From: Membranipora membranacea
Lineage: Eukaryota > Bryozoa > Gymnolaemata > Cheilostomatida > Membraniporidae
DNA length: 64,000 nt
Reading direction: 5' to 3'
NCBI GenBank assembly: GCA_914767715.1
Contig: OU612074.1
Coordinates: 17,038,062-17,102,061 of the forward strand
Made by a program: the position numbers and the translations under genes. The notes under the pieces were generated by a model that was not told the origin of the DNA, did no database searches, and was given only the letters and a program-made list of their open reading frames with translations. Positions 1-12,000 of this stretch are shown one piece after another (the first letter of the stretch is position 1; each line of letters begins with the position of its first letter).

Positions 1-523
1 ATTTTAATTCAATGAGGAATGCAACATGGCTGCATATAATCTTTTGGTGAAGATGCTGTCAATTGAAACCACAACTGGCAGACGACTTATAAAATTATAG
101 AAGTGATGAAAATAACAAAACACCATAATGTTGTACATTTTGTACAATCTGTTGTCATGGCTACTTATCAAGTTAATTCTTGATCCCTTTGCCTGCGGCA
201 TGACCAGTGGAAGGGAGCAACAGGAATGCAGGCAATTGGATAAAACATGCTCTAAGCTTGATTGGGACTTTGAGGCACAACTCTTAATAATATTTGTCAA
301 TATTTGTCAACTAAGCAGCAGCCATTCTTGCGATACTGGTATGAATGGCGTTTTATTCGTGCTAAAGAGCAAAACCACTAAAATATACTCAGTTGATGAC
401 TTCAACCAGAGCAGGCACTTTAGATTGCATTCACAATCAAGTCCGAGTTACCTGTCTAAATGTATTGGATATTCCATGAATCGGGAAGATGAATGAAAAT
501 CTCCTTCAAGGGAATTTACTTTG
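1..523. repeat. Direct repeat, copy 1 (~505-520 bp)
   Basis: This segment is repeated almost exactly at about 5517-6022 in the same orientation, with scattered substitutions and small indels (for example an extra short duplication near 135-150 here). Both copies end at the same point, near 'ggaatttacttt'. The left limit is unknown because the window begins inside or at the start of the repeat. Open frames inside it occur in both copies but resemble no protein family I know. It could be a dispersed element or a local duplication; no LTR retrotransposon proteins lie between the copies. Confidence 0.9.
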
Positions 524-1975
524 AGGACAAGGACAAGGACAATGCTTCTTATTTGTTTAAACATTGAAATAGACTTTGCATTTGGAAAATAATCTGTGAA
601 ACAAAGTTCTGCTTCTTGTGGAGGAGAGTAGCAAAACAAGTTTTTTTTGGTATCATGTAGAGAGAAGAGAAAGCCACCGAAACTACAACATTTCCAGCAT
701 TTTTCTTGTGTTGTAGAATCTGAACAAGATTACAAATCAATGTGGAGGATATTTGACAGTTTTTTCTGGTGTTTTCTACACACCTAATTCCCCAACCATC
801 TAGCCAAAAAACTATGAATTTATATGGACAATAAGTATGAGCTCCCCTTAAACCAGAATCAACAAACTGAAGTTTCTTCCTGGAATAGAAATGAAGAGTT
901 ACAAATCTACTTGCTATGATTATTTATTAACAGTAAGGAACAGATCACTAACTGTACCATACTTCGATTTGACCGTTGTGCTTGTACACAAAGTAATCAT
1001 TTTTTTAGAAGGCTGCTCTGCTGACTGACTTCTTTATGTGAAAGGTAGCAGCGCCATAAGTTGGATAGTGATAATGGTGATTTTTTAAACAGGCAAACAT
1101 TGATTGTCAATGCTCCTCATAAGGCAGGATGAACCCAACATTGTAAGTTTTCCTTGTTGGTGCAAGTATATTTAGCATCAACCATTTTTGTTGTGGTTTG
1201 TCTGGAAGATTGAATATAGGGATGAACAGAATGTAACAGACAACGTTTGATGTTGGCGCGGAGCAGTACAGCCAGTTACCCCGACAACTAACACTCTATG
1301 CGAAAACTTTTCAAGTGACAGTCATAAAATAAAAATAACAATAAGAAGAATAAAATATTATGCCTCATTTGAGGGTTGACCGAAGAGGAATATAGTTCCG
1401 GTACATCTGGCAGTTGTCAACAAGGTCCTCCCAGGAGAGCCTTGAAGAGATTTTTACACCGGACCAATAGGGGAACCAGAACAAGCATGTGCGTCTGGAG
1501 TAAATGGTCTGCTAGGACAACCTATATACCAGGGCAATCAGCTGAAGAATGTCACATGCTAGTGCATATTGGCTAGCATTAAGTGTATATTGGCTAGCAT
1601 GAAGTACTAAAAAAATATTTGAATTTTTACAACCCATATTTTGATTCACTTCTAAGCACAAGTGTTGTATTGTGATAGTGATTGTAAAATATATACAATA
1701 ATGATGGATATACAACAAAGAACGGTTTTGTGCTCCATACCAAGATTCAGTCATTCGACGAGGCGTTAGCATCCCCTGCATCTACTTTGTTAGTAAATTC
1801 TGTGTTCAAAAAATTATTATTCAGTATCCCACACAATATCGATGTTGATTTACCTGAATGATCAGGGAGTATGTATATAGCACAAATGATATGCAGATTA
1901 CCTTTGTGTGTTTTAGATTACAGCACATAATTAAAAGTTCAAAATCAGGATTTTGCAGCAAGGGGATTGTTGAAC
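524..1975. other. No gene seen
   Basis: I see no convincing exon, RNA or repeat boundary apart from a short run of 'ggacaa' units at about 521-541. The open frames on both strands are short and lack splice-consistent neighbours. Confidence 0.5.
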
Positions 1976-2140
1976 CCACAAACGTCGCAAACGTCAAACG
2001 TCGCAATCTAGCGTTCCACTAACGTCGCAATCCAAAAAACGTCGCAACGAAGGGTTTTTAAAACGTCGCAAACCCACAAACGTTGCAATTTTTTTAATGT
2101 CGCAATAGCTCGAACCCACTAACGTCGCAAATGTCGCAAC
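1976..2140. repeat. Irregular array of ACGTCGCAA motifs
   Basis: The nonamer ACGTCGCAA, or a one-base variant of it, occurs about nine times in about 160 bp, all in the same orientation but irregularly spaced. Several copies follow a 'CCCAC(A/T)A' lead, giving a composite unit CCCAC(A/T)AACGTCGCAA. CpG-containing repeats stand out in this AT-rich DNA. The clustering looks like subterminal transposase-binding motifs or a degenerate satellite seed; which one cannot be told from the sequence. Confidence 0.8.
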
Positions 2141-2244
2141 TCAACACAAATACGAAGTTGTCCTCTCATTTGATGCAAATTGGTGATGATGATTTGTTGC
2201 GAGAAGTAGAAAGGAGCATACAAACTGCAAAACACGGTGGGGAA

Positions 2245-2395
2245 TTGAATATCAACATTATATATTGTGCCATGCATAATTGTTGTGTAGTTTTCAGGTT
2301 ATTTGAATCATTTTTCCACTTTCTAGGGTCGTTTATTGTTACCTCAGACTCCATTAATACTGTCATAAATGGGTGCTAATCAAGATTTAGCACAA
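2245..2395 (+). repeat. Inverted repeat arm, left (partner 4075-4222)
   Basis: The reverse complement of this stretch recurs at about 4075-4222 with roughly 85-90% identity by eye. Examples are 'gaggtaacaataaacgacc' against 'gaggtaacaacaaacgacc' and 'gcacaatatataatgttga' in both. Together the arms bracket about 1.7 kb. The ACGTCGCAA array lies just outside this arm. A non-autonomous DNA transposon with long inverted repeats is the simplest reading; no transposase frame is visible between the arms. Confidence 0.8.
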
Positions 2396-2460
2396 GTAAG
2401 GCAAATATCTGCATACATGTCAAGCTTGAAATGTACAGTCATGTTTGATATGGGCTATGC

Positions 2461-2714
2461 TTTTACACTACTTGAAATGCCATAAATGTTAAATCATTTA
2501 TGCATGAATCCCTTTATCTCTTTATGACTTACCCTTTATCTACTGAATAAGGAATTTTTACATCATTCTCAAGATGCAACTTTATGGTTTTACACTACTT
2601 GGAATGCCATAAATGTTGAATCATTTACGCATGAATCCCTTTATCTCTTTATGACTTACCCTTTATCTACTGAATAAGGAATTTATACATCATTCCCAAG
2701 ATGCAAATTTATGG
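2461..2714 (+). repeat. Tandem duplication, 127 bp unit x2
   Basis: Copy 1 (about 2461-2587) and copy 2 (about 2588-2714) differ at only a few positions. Both contain 'ccctttatctctttatgac' followed by 'taccctttatctactgaat'. The duplication lies inside the interval bracketed by the inverted repeats at 2245-2395 and 4075-4222. Confidence 0.9.
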
Positions 2715-4074
2715 TTTTATGGTATGATAATAAAACCTCAACAGGATACCATAGGAACCATTACCATACAATAGGATGCGATATTACACCTTGCATTGCG
2801 TAACGGCAATTGTATTTTCATCACTAGAATTATATGCAGTTTGTAAACTCAAACCCTGGGTTATGGACAATCGACCTTGACAGTGGGTCAATGATAGTGC
2901 AGTTCAAAATTTACAGAATTGAATATCGCTTTGTGACCCAGCGGCTTATTGTTAATTGCCATGGTTATAAAATAAATGGGTTTCCCTAAAAAATTCAAGT
3001 CAAATTATAATTGGCCTCAATATACTTTGGTAATTCCATAGATATGCATTATGGGAACCGTTAACCTCTTAAATTTTATTGAATTTGTTATTGTATACTC
3101 CCTGAAAGAGAAGTCTTCAAAGTGCCACATCCTGCAAAACCATGGCAAACAGTGGCCTTTCTTGACAAGCATTGCTGGAAGGAGAGGGGAACCCCTCTGA
3201 CAAAGCTTGTCAAGATAGGGTAAGGGACCAGCAGATGAAATTTTTTGAGATATCGTGATTTGCTTGTTTAGTAATGAAATCAATTTTTTAAAATTTCAGC
3301 TCAACTATGCCTGGGTACCAGAAGACTATTATCCTACCTCTAAAAATTCAACTTGCTTTTGCCTATCTAGCCAGCAAGTTAAGCAGTAACTATCTATTCT
3401 ACCTATACATACAGTGGGCTGCATATACTATCTATTCCGTGGTATGGAGGAGGGTCAATGAATAAAATAATAAAGAGCTGAGAAAATCTGCTGTAGCCAT
3501 AGCCTACTTATTATCCATATTGATAAATAAATCTAACAAGGTCAGCCAGCGCCTATATCATAGATATATATTATATATAAGACAAAACATTCTCATGGCA
3601 CACAGTATTGTCTAGGAACACAGGCTTTTGTTTCCATTGATCAAACTAAAACTAACTCAATAAACATGCCCAGGGCTCTCAGATGATTGCTCACGTACAT
3701 CTGCTTGTAATCAAGGTTCATTAATGTTCAACCAGGGAGAACGGATGAACTTTCTACCATACCGTTTTATTTCATAAGTGGGATGTAGAAAACATGTTAT
3801 GAGTCATTCTATTTTACTTTGTGAGGAAACAGCTCCCAACAAAATGAAAATTAAAAAATTACATGGTACATGGTATATAAAAAAAGTTTGACTTATCTGG
3901 GAAATCCAAAGTGTTGCATCATGGGAAGGCTGTGCAATTTGTTGGATTAACGCCATGTCAGCAAGAGGAAAAAATATAGCACTCAATCCAACTGTGTCAA
4001 CACCTCTTGACAAGTTCAATATTTGGCTAAATCAAACATCAAGGTACATCACAAATTGGTATGTCACTATGACT

Positions 4075-4222
4075 GCTAAATAGTGATTAGCATCCCTAAT
4101 ATGACAGCATTAATGGATTCTGAGGTAACAACAAACGACCCTAGGAAGTGAAAAAAATGATTCAAATAACCTGAAAAATACTCAACAATTACCCATAGCA
4201 CAATATATAATGTTGATATTCG
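4075..4222 (-). repeat. Inverted repeat arm, right (partner 2245-2395)
   Basis: This is the reverse-complement partner of the segment at 2245-2395. Homology runs from about 'gctaaatagtgattagcat' to 'atataatgttgatattc'. Nothing in it looks coding. Confidence 0.8.
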
Positions 4223-4602
4223 GATAGGATCAGATAAGGACAGTAACTTGGCTAATATTTTTTTATACTATAATTAAACCTCTCCGATAACAGTGTAGTT
4301 GATAAGTGGGAACAGCCATACAGGCAGTGGAATCCAAAGTGTCAATCTACATTTCGATCTAATATTCTATGAAAGTGAGTAAAGATGACTAATATCACAG
4401 CCCCATTTAAACACTTTCAACAGTAGTACGAGTAGAAATCTCCTGCTGCCTGGTTATCTGTACATTTTTGTTGGTTGTTACAACTGACTGCTATTGTGTG
4501 TATAATTCTGCTTTTGTGTGAACTTTGATGACCAGTTGCTTTTATGAGAACATTTTATCTTCACTTATTCAGGAATACAAAGGAGAACTTTGAACTAACA
4601 AG

Positions 4603-5112
4603 ATGTCAGACCCGAATCATACCGAGGATAATACTTCAGCCAGCATTTCTATGTCTATAAATGTTTTGCAATCAGAGAGCACTCCAGTCAGCAATGATCC
4701 CATCACCATTCCCCAGCAACCTAGCTCGACCACAGGCGCAATTCTCCCAGTGGTACCAGAACAAGCCAGTGCAGACAATGGAGGGTCAATATCTGCTCAG
4801 CAACCAGAGGAAAGTTCGTCTCACACGTCTTCTGGAACAACATCATCGATCGCATCTTCGTCAGGCAACATCACAAATCGAATGAGCAACCTTACTCGGG
4901 TCGTTGGGTCGTATCGGGATGAGACAACTAGAGCTTTGGCAGCCCAAGAAGAACGCCATGAAGAAGAAATGGCCTCGGTCAACAACAGAGTTCATGCTCA
5001 ACAGCAAGAGATTGAGTCCCTCAAAGAAGAGATGGCCTCACTCAGAAAAATGATTGAAGCCAAGCTAGTAACCAACACAAGGGCTGAAGACCGCGCTGGA
5101 GAACACCAATGA
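4603..5112 (+). CDS. Single-exon Ser/Thr-rich protein with C-terminal coiled coil
   Basis: A 169-codon frame opens with ATG in a fair context (aagATGtc) and ends in TGA. Residues 1 to about 95 are low-complexity and rich in Ser, Thr, Gln and Pro, which suggests disorder. Residues about 105-155 form an amphipathic helix dense in Glu, Lys and Gln (EERHEEEMASVNNRVHAQQQ region and onward), typical of a short coiled coil. There is no signal peptide or membrane segment. An upstream 'ttcaggaat' near 4570 could be an acceptor joining a 5'UTR exon. It lies between the two ~505 bp direct repeats. Its heptad-type composition recalls the coiled-coil paralogues at 31.6 and 43.2 kb, but I cannot show homology. 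The function is unknown. Confidence 0.55.
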   Translation: MSDPNHTEDNTSASISMSINVLQSESTPVSNDPITIPQQPSSTTGAILPVVPEQASADNGGSISAQQPEESSSHTSSGTTSSIASSSGNITNRMSNLTRVVGSYRDETTRALAAQEERHEEEMASVNNRVHAQQQEIESLKEEMASLRKMIEAKLVTNTRAEDRAGEHQ

Positions 5113-5516
5113 CTGAGGTTTAGTTCATTGAGAAGACTAAGATAGTTTCGGAACAGAAGCAGCCATAACCAATTTAATAGTATATGCAGTAAAAAAAACT
5201 AGCAACAGACAATTATACATCGTATGTCATCATGCTTTTTTTCGACTGGAGTTATACTTTAAACTATCTGATTGGGAATCAACTATTGAAATAAAATAAT
5301 CAGTAAATTCTGGGTAGGATGTTCGCTCATTCTAGACCAAACATGATACAGACCTGAGTTATTTGTTATGCATTTATGCCTGGCAATTGGGACAACAATC
5401 AGACAATCAAACAGCATCTCCCCAGCTACACAGATTATGCCTTTTCTAGGTGAATCCGAAAAGCAGTAAGAAAATTATTTTTCACAATTTATGAGATGTA
5501 TTACCTCTGTAATTTG

Positions 5517-6022
5517 ATTTTAATTCAATGAGGAATGCAACATGGCTGCATATAATCTTTTGGTGAAGATGCTGTCAATTGAAACCACAACTGGCAGACG
5601 ACTTATAAAATTATAGAAGTGATGAAAATAACAAAACACCATAATGTTGTACAATCTGTTGTCATGGCTATTTATCAAGTTAATTCTTGATCCCTTTGCC
5701 TGCGGCATGACCAGTGGAAGGGAGCAACAGGAATGCAGGCAATTGGATAAAACATGCTCTAAGCTTGACTGGGACTTTGAAGCACAATATTTGTCAATAT
5801 TTTTCAATTAAGCAGCAGCCATTCTTGCGATACTGGTATGAATGTCGTTTTATTCGTGCTAAAGAGCAAAAGCACTAAAATATACTCAGTCGATGACTTC
5901 AACCAGAGCAGGCACTTTAGATTGCATTCACAATCAAGTCCGAGTTACCTGTCTAAATATATTGGATATTCCATGAATCGGGAAGATGAATGAAAATCTC
6001 CTTTAAGGGAATTTACTTTGAG
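5517..6022. repeat. Direct repeat, copy 2
   Basis: This is the second copy of the segment at 1-523, same orientation, about 5.5 kb downstream, with high identity throughout. The intervening 5 kb carries the coiled-coil ORF and the inverted-repeat element. Confidence 0.9.
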
Positions 6023-8590
6023 ACATTATTGCAGTGAATCGAAACAGTTAGCTGAGAATCAAAATATTAAAACTAAAACTAAGATCTCAAATCAGTGCTG
6101 GGCATAAAAGAGATGGAGAAAGAAAATCCCCACTTTTTCTCTGTACACAATAAGGGCGGTTGGTTTGCGCGCGATATTAACCCTTTATACTAGGTCCTTT
6201 TTCAGCCTGGGTAACTTGAGTGAGGTAGTGACCCTTGATCCGCCCGCCATGGCCAGCTACTTTTTCTCCGGAGTAGGTCGAGGGGATCTCTATACTGCAT
6301 GCAAGCACACAGTGGAACTCCTACACCTGATCCCAACAGCTGTAGCTGGTATTACTAGACAGGTCCGAGTGAAGATAGGTGAGGATTGACATCAATGGCC
6401 TCTGTCATCACTGACTCATGGAAAGCACCTACCTTTTGTCACTTCCTTCAGATTTACTGACAGTCATGGGACCCGGCCTGTTTGGAATACAAAAATTTGT
6501 GCATATCTTGTTACCCCCCCCCCCCTTCTCCAAAATCATATTTCAAACCAATTTTATGTCCAATTTTTTCTATGAGGAAATAATTTTAGCTAGTGAGATA
6601 TATGTATGTGCGTGCCAACCGATGACACGAAGGTGGCGTCACAATTTTGTATTCATACACATTTTGCCTAAGCTTTTGTATATCGATCCTTCTATCACAT
6701 ACTCATATTTGGTCCTCGGCGACACAGATAAAGTGAAAGTTGTACATTTTCATGAAAATTGCATAGATACATTATATTTTGAATTTAAGAGTTACAATAA
6801 ATACACTTTGGCTAAGAACCTGCATTGATAGTGCACAAAAAGTTCCGAGAAAAGTAGCCAAGAAAATCATCGATCATTCTCACAATCCTCAACCTATTTG
6901 AAAAAAGCAACCATCTTTTGAATAAATTTTACCCATCCGTGAGGCTTTGCAATCGGCCGAATTAAAATACACCATGAAAATGATAAAAATATAGCTAATG
7001 GGTCTGATGTAACAAGCAAAGCAGAATAGTCGGGCAGTAATTAGACAGAAATTTTAAGCAGTATACCAATAATTACAGAACAAAATTTATATCAACGGCA
7101 AAATATCGTGATTGTTCACAGAATTTCTATGCAGTGTGGTTTTACAATACATTATCTGCATTATTTCGTGCAATAGATAGTATACATATAATCCATGGTG
7201 CAGATGATGTGTGTCTCCAATAGTTTAACTCATTTCACAGCAGAGATTTGACACGACCCGGTCCATTGTCATAAAAAACTGCATTTCCATTCGATAATAT
7301 CCCTTACACAAGTTTTTTAGTAGAGAAATATGTGTTTAAATGTGGAGTATACCATACCACTGTGATCTCATATTACTTAGGGCCGTACTTGTAACCAGGG
7401 AGTTTGTGTCCCAAACTCCCTGTTGTAAGTGCTACTTAGTGTCAGTAACTTGTCAGATTTGTCCCCTTATTGTTCATAGAGCAGACAATTCCAAGTCTCA
7501 TAGCCTAAATAAATGTCTAGTTCTTTTTCTGTAGCTGCCTGCCATAGCACAATCTAGCTGAAACAAAAACAATAATACAAAGATTAAACAGTGTTTGAAA
7601 AACTGCTACACCTTCATATTCATTATAACACAGTCTTCAGGGTGAGCTGTGCTTATGCTTAGCTTAGATTTGCCTGTAATTAGATGCTATTAAAATTTCT
7701 ACAATAATAAGAAGCATGCCATATACTGAACTTAGGATGGATTGAACTTGGTGAGGCTCAACTGAGTCAAGTTGCTGGCCTTGCGACTAAAAGAGAGGAA
7801 GCATCATGCAAAGCATTCAGTGGGCAGTTCAGAGAGAGAATCAAAATCAGAATCACTGATTTGCTGTCGCCTAAAGTCATGTGTACCATCTATTTTGACT
7901 ATCATGTATGGAGGGATTCAATCACTTATCACGACCTCCATGGCTGGCCATGTAAAGCCACCGATTATGGGGTAGGGGAGTAATCGACTCCAAAAGCAGG
8001 GAAAAAAATCGCCAAAATGTGACCAAACCTTTAGATACTAGATGGCCCATAATATAATGTCTGGACCAGTGTGTGGTTTGAACGGAGCTAACTGGCATTG
8101 AGCTGTTACTGGAACATCTGGCTGACAATAGTTCTAATTAAATAATAATTTGGTCAAGTTGGCTAATTAGCATGATAAAATACAATTATTGATGATAAAA
8201 GGGAGGATAATTAGCTGTATTCACTGAGCGAAAGTTATACTTGCATATGACAATCATGACCATTATTTGTCTAGCAGCCTTTGGTAACTGCTCAATTGTC
8301 CAGTTTTATGGAGATAATAATGTTTGACTATAAAACACTTTCAAGATTGTCAGACATTTGGGGTAAAGCAACCAATAAAAACACCATATTGCCTGTTATG
8401 GCTTAGGCTAATGTATCTATTGTTATGGTGGAGGATCAAATAAATTTGATGATATTTAGGTCAGTTTCTTGGATTATTGTCATGGTGTTGTCATGTCAGT
8501 GTTGTTGTTTTTGTGGGAAGATGATAATAAGGAATTTCATGTTAATTGGTAAGACACTGTAACAATATTTGACATTCTTTTGGTGTACAC
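6023..8590. other. No gene seen; C12 tract at 6514
   Basis: Open frames at 6165-6389, 6418-6828, 7340-7534 and 7772-7975 have no recognisable domain and no phase-matched neighbouring exons, so I do not call them. A run of 12 C at 6514-6525 is the only striking local feature. Confidence 0.5.
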
Positions 8591-8593
8591 GCA

Positions 8594-8762
8594 TGATGTA
8601 TAAGCAGGATGTATACGCAGGGTGTATACGCAGGATGTATACAGAGGGTGTATACGCAGGATGTATACAGAGGGTGTATATGCAGGATGTATACAGAGGG
8701 TGTATATGCAGGATATATACAGAGGGTGTATATGCAGGGTGTATATGCAGGATGTATGCACA
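8594..8762. repeat. Minisatellite, 13 bp unit in 26 bp higher-order repeat
   Basis: About 13 tandem copies of a 13 bp unit of the form RTGTATAYRCAGG, alternating in type so that a 26 bp period (tgtatacgcagg + atgtatacagagg) is visible. The unit contains the palindrome GTATAC. With 13 bp units free of stops, all frames stay open and produce spurious Tyr/Cys-rich translations on both strands. I do not regard these as proteins. Confidence 0.95.
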
Positions 8763-9094
8763 TCATTTTTTGTACACAAATGAACACACATAGTATACAG
8801 GTCCCAACAGTGTCAATCATACTAGCACATAAGCTCTGCTATACTATGGGCCCCCAAGACGTATGCCCCCCCCCCTCCGCCTGCTATGGTGTGTTAACAC
8901 TTGCCAACAATGCAACATCTGCCTGGTCGATCAACGTCAATGAGTTATACCTCATAAAGCTTGAAATTCCAGGATATTGCATTGTGGGATAGCATAGGTA
9001 TAAAAATACTCCCTATTTTATATCTATGACTTTAACACACCCGACTAAGTTGCAATGCACCAGCAGATAACTTACAGCACTGAATAATCATAGT

Positions 9095-12000
9095 CTACTG
9101 CTGTTTGGCTTTGAAAGACTCGTTGTGGGTGTTGAGTATATCGTCAGATATAGGGGTGGCTCCGATAAGCTTGTCTCCGGGGGTGTGGGGCACAAGGTCC
9201 TTAGAAAGAGGCTTCAATCTCTTCTCAATCCATGGCTCTAGGGAGTTAGGCGATGTCCACGCAAACCTGAAAACAAGTAAAACTTGGCTCAAGAATGGTT
9301 ATCGCAGTCCACATAGAATTTGCTGCATTTAATATCTCATCTATCATTCACCAAGACACAAAACTGAAAAAACATATACCTTCTATTAGAGTAAGGCCAG
9401 TGTGAACCTGCCGCATGACATCCTCCCCAATATTTGCCAAGAGAGCTAGTCAACAGCATGCACAGGCTCCAATTGCGCCGGGATCGCAGGTAGTAGTATT
9501 GCATTATCATCCACTTTCCCCAAAGGGTTGATAATGCAACGCTTCTACCAGCAATCCTGCACAGTTGAGCGCTCAAACTGTACCCATTTCTATCTTGAAC
9601 TAAGTATTCAACCGCAAAGTAAGACGACCTTCCAGGAAATAGTAATTGACTTCTTGGTAATGGGCTAGTGATGTGACCACCACACAAATCAAGTAGTCAT
9701 GTTACAAGGTTATTTCAGCCGACTCATCTTGTTATCAATTTTGTACTCTGAAAAGTTTGGCAGTGAGGACAAAATCTATGAACAGCTGAGACTATGAGCA
9801 GAGTTCTGACGATGGCAATTTGAACGGGTGCCAAAACTCTATATTGGACTTTGGTCTGCCTTTATACTATGTAATTTTCCCTACATAGAGTAAATAGAGT
9901 GTAGTCCAAACAAAGTGAAAGTAATGCTTCTCAAGTAATTACCTTTTCAACCTATGAATTTCATTTCAACTCAATACAAAGTATTTGACAATTTGATTGT
10001 AATCTGACCAATATTCTTTTGTGTTCACAAGGTGGAACAAACCAAGGGCTATAGAGGTAGGAAGCCAAATCAAGCAGCAAAGCAGTATGAGGGATAAGTT
10101 TAAACCCGAGTTTTTTGTACAATAATCTATTTCTTGAATAGTAGCATGAAACTAGAAACCTGGTGCTTATTTCTCCTTCAGATTAATTATTCAAACTTCA
10201 GACAGAAAAACATGACTCTGAACATATTGCTACTTAGTAAATAGACACACATTAAATTGTCATTATTACATAGACAGTGATACGACAATGGCCTTGAGCA
10301 TTTGAAAAGCAGGTGAATGTACAGCTAACAAAAGATATTGATTTTTTTACTCAGGTAGCTTTCATTAACTAAAATTTCAGTGCACATGCAATTGTTGCAC
10401 GTGAGCAACTATCCGCATCATAGATAACTATTTTAACCCCAGCTGGTTGTCAGCTTATCTTCATTACAGGAAATTCAAACGTAGTTAAAATGGTGGGTGT
10501 GTGGTAGTTTAAGTGCGGGGGGGGGGGGGGGGGGGGGCGCTGTTTGAGCACTTAAACTAGGTGTGTGGATACTACAAAGTACCATCATGTTAGTGCATAA
10601 TCCCCAAGTGATTGATGGTAGTCTGACCAAAGACAATAAATATTACTCATAATCTCTGGACTGACGTCAGAATGTGGTTTGAACTTTGTACCATTTGGCA
10701 GAGAGACACCCTGTAAATAACTTGGTATACAACAGGGCAAAGCCATCTATCGTTTGAGAAATTAGATTGATTAATGGCTTCCAAGAAAGGATTGTCGGTC
10801 ACAAGCCAAGGAAAATTGCCCCTTGGAAGTGAGTATGATAGTTGGATAGCCAGCGATAGAAACTAAGCACAATATTCTTAGGTGACAAGCTCTATAGTTT
10901 ATTGGAATCTTTCCCCTTGAAATCAGTTGACCTGCCTTGTCACTTTGCCAGGCAGAGGGCTTGCCATATGATAATCGGTCGAAATGGACGACAAAACCTT
11001 TGCTTGTCAGTATGACTACCCATCAAAATTATTTTGATAAATTATAACACGATGATGACAACCCATGCAAAAAACTGACAAATCTCTTCCACTGACCGAA
11101 TTAATTATAATAGATTCTTATCAGATGGCAAAAATGACAAGGTTACTAGCTGAGCTGTTGACCGCCCACCTCCATCACTAAGCCATCTATCTAGTTATTT
11201 GGTTGACATTTGAGGCAGGTGTTCGAAATGGTGGGTGTCACATTGGGAAGTCCTTTATATTTGCCAGCTGCATAGCCATGAGATAAAGGATTCATGACCA
11301 TTCCACTTGACGTAAGGGTATCAGCCGTGAAGCTTCCGATTGAGCATCGATAACACTACAGATCGCAGCCTATATGGTTTTTGTAACATTTGGTAGACAA
11401 TCTCTCTTGGTATATAGATCTAACACCAAACTGTTGATATCAAGGGATCAGGCTCTGACCTACTTGCTTTCCCTGTCTCCAGACCAGTTCACACCTGGCT
11501 ACTGGTCCCTCCAATGACAGATTGGCAATACCTTACAACACCAAGAGAGCAATAGCATTTGTAACAAACCAATGGAAATTCCAGTTTGTTGCATCCTGGG
11601 ATACCGATACTGAAATCTCTGATGTAACTTAATTCCCTATTTTGAGCTGCTTCCCTTACACCCTGCTTGTTTTGATTACACTCTGTAACTCACCTTGGGT
11701 TGTACAGTAGTATCTGTACTGTGAAATGTACGAGAGCTATTCCGAGTATAACCTCAACAGCAGTAATTTGGCTGGCAAGCAGGTAGGCATTAACCAAGTG
11801 TACCATCAGGTCAAAGATTGTACCTACGGTCTCAAACAGGCCAGTCGTCAGACTTGTTTTCTGTGGTAGTCTCTGCCATTCTAGGCTGCTCCAGCTAATC
11901 ACCTGTAAGAAAGAAATGAGATAAAGATAGACAACAGCTATTATGATATTGTTATAGCTCAGGAAAGGGAATAAACTATTGCTGTGATGATAATTAAGAC

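Noticed and set aside
128-496. 122-residue plus-strand frame in the first direct repeat
   Set aside because: The matching frame in the second copy is disrupted, and no domain is recognisable.
2131-2379. Frame starting MSQLNTNTKLSSHLMQIGDDD
   Set aside because: It starts inside the ACGTCGCAA array and ends inside the inverted-repeat arm; no family match and no partner exon.
8537-8992. Four overlapping Tyr/Cys-rich open frames on both strands
   Set aside because: They are translations of the 13 bp minisatellite, whose unit has no stop in any frame; no start context, splice site or domain supports them.
3024-11610. Recurring 'aattccannntTGCATnnTGGGA' strings (3024, 3897, 8958, 11573) as ZNF143-like promoter motifs
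   Set aside because: The resemblance is partial and the copies are not at gene starts; it may be a weak dispersed repeat, but I cannot define its ends.
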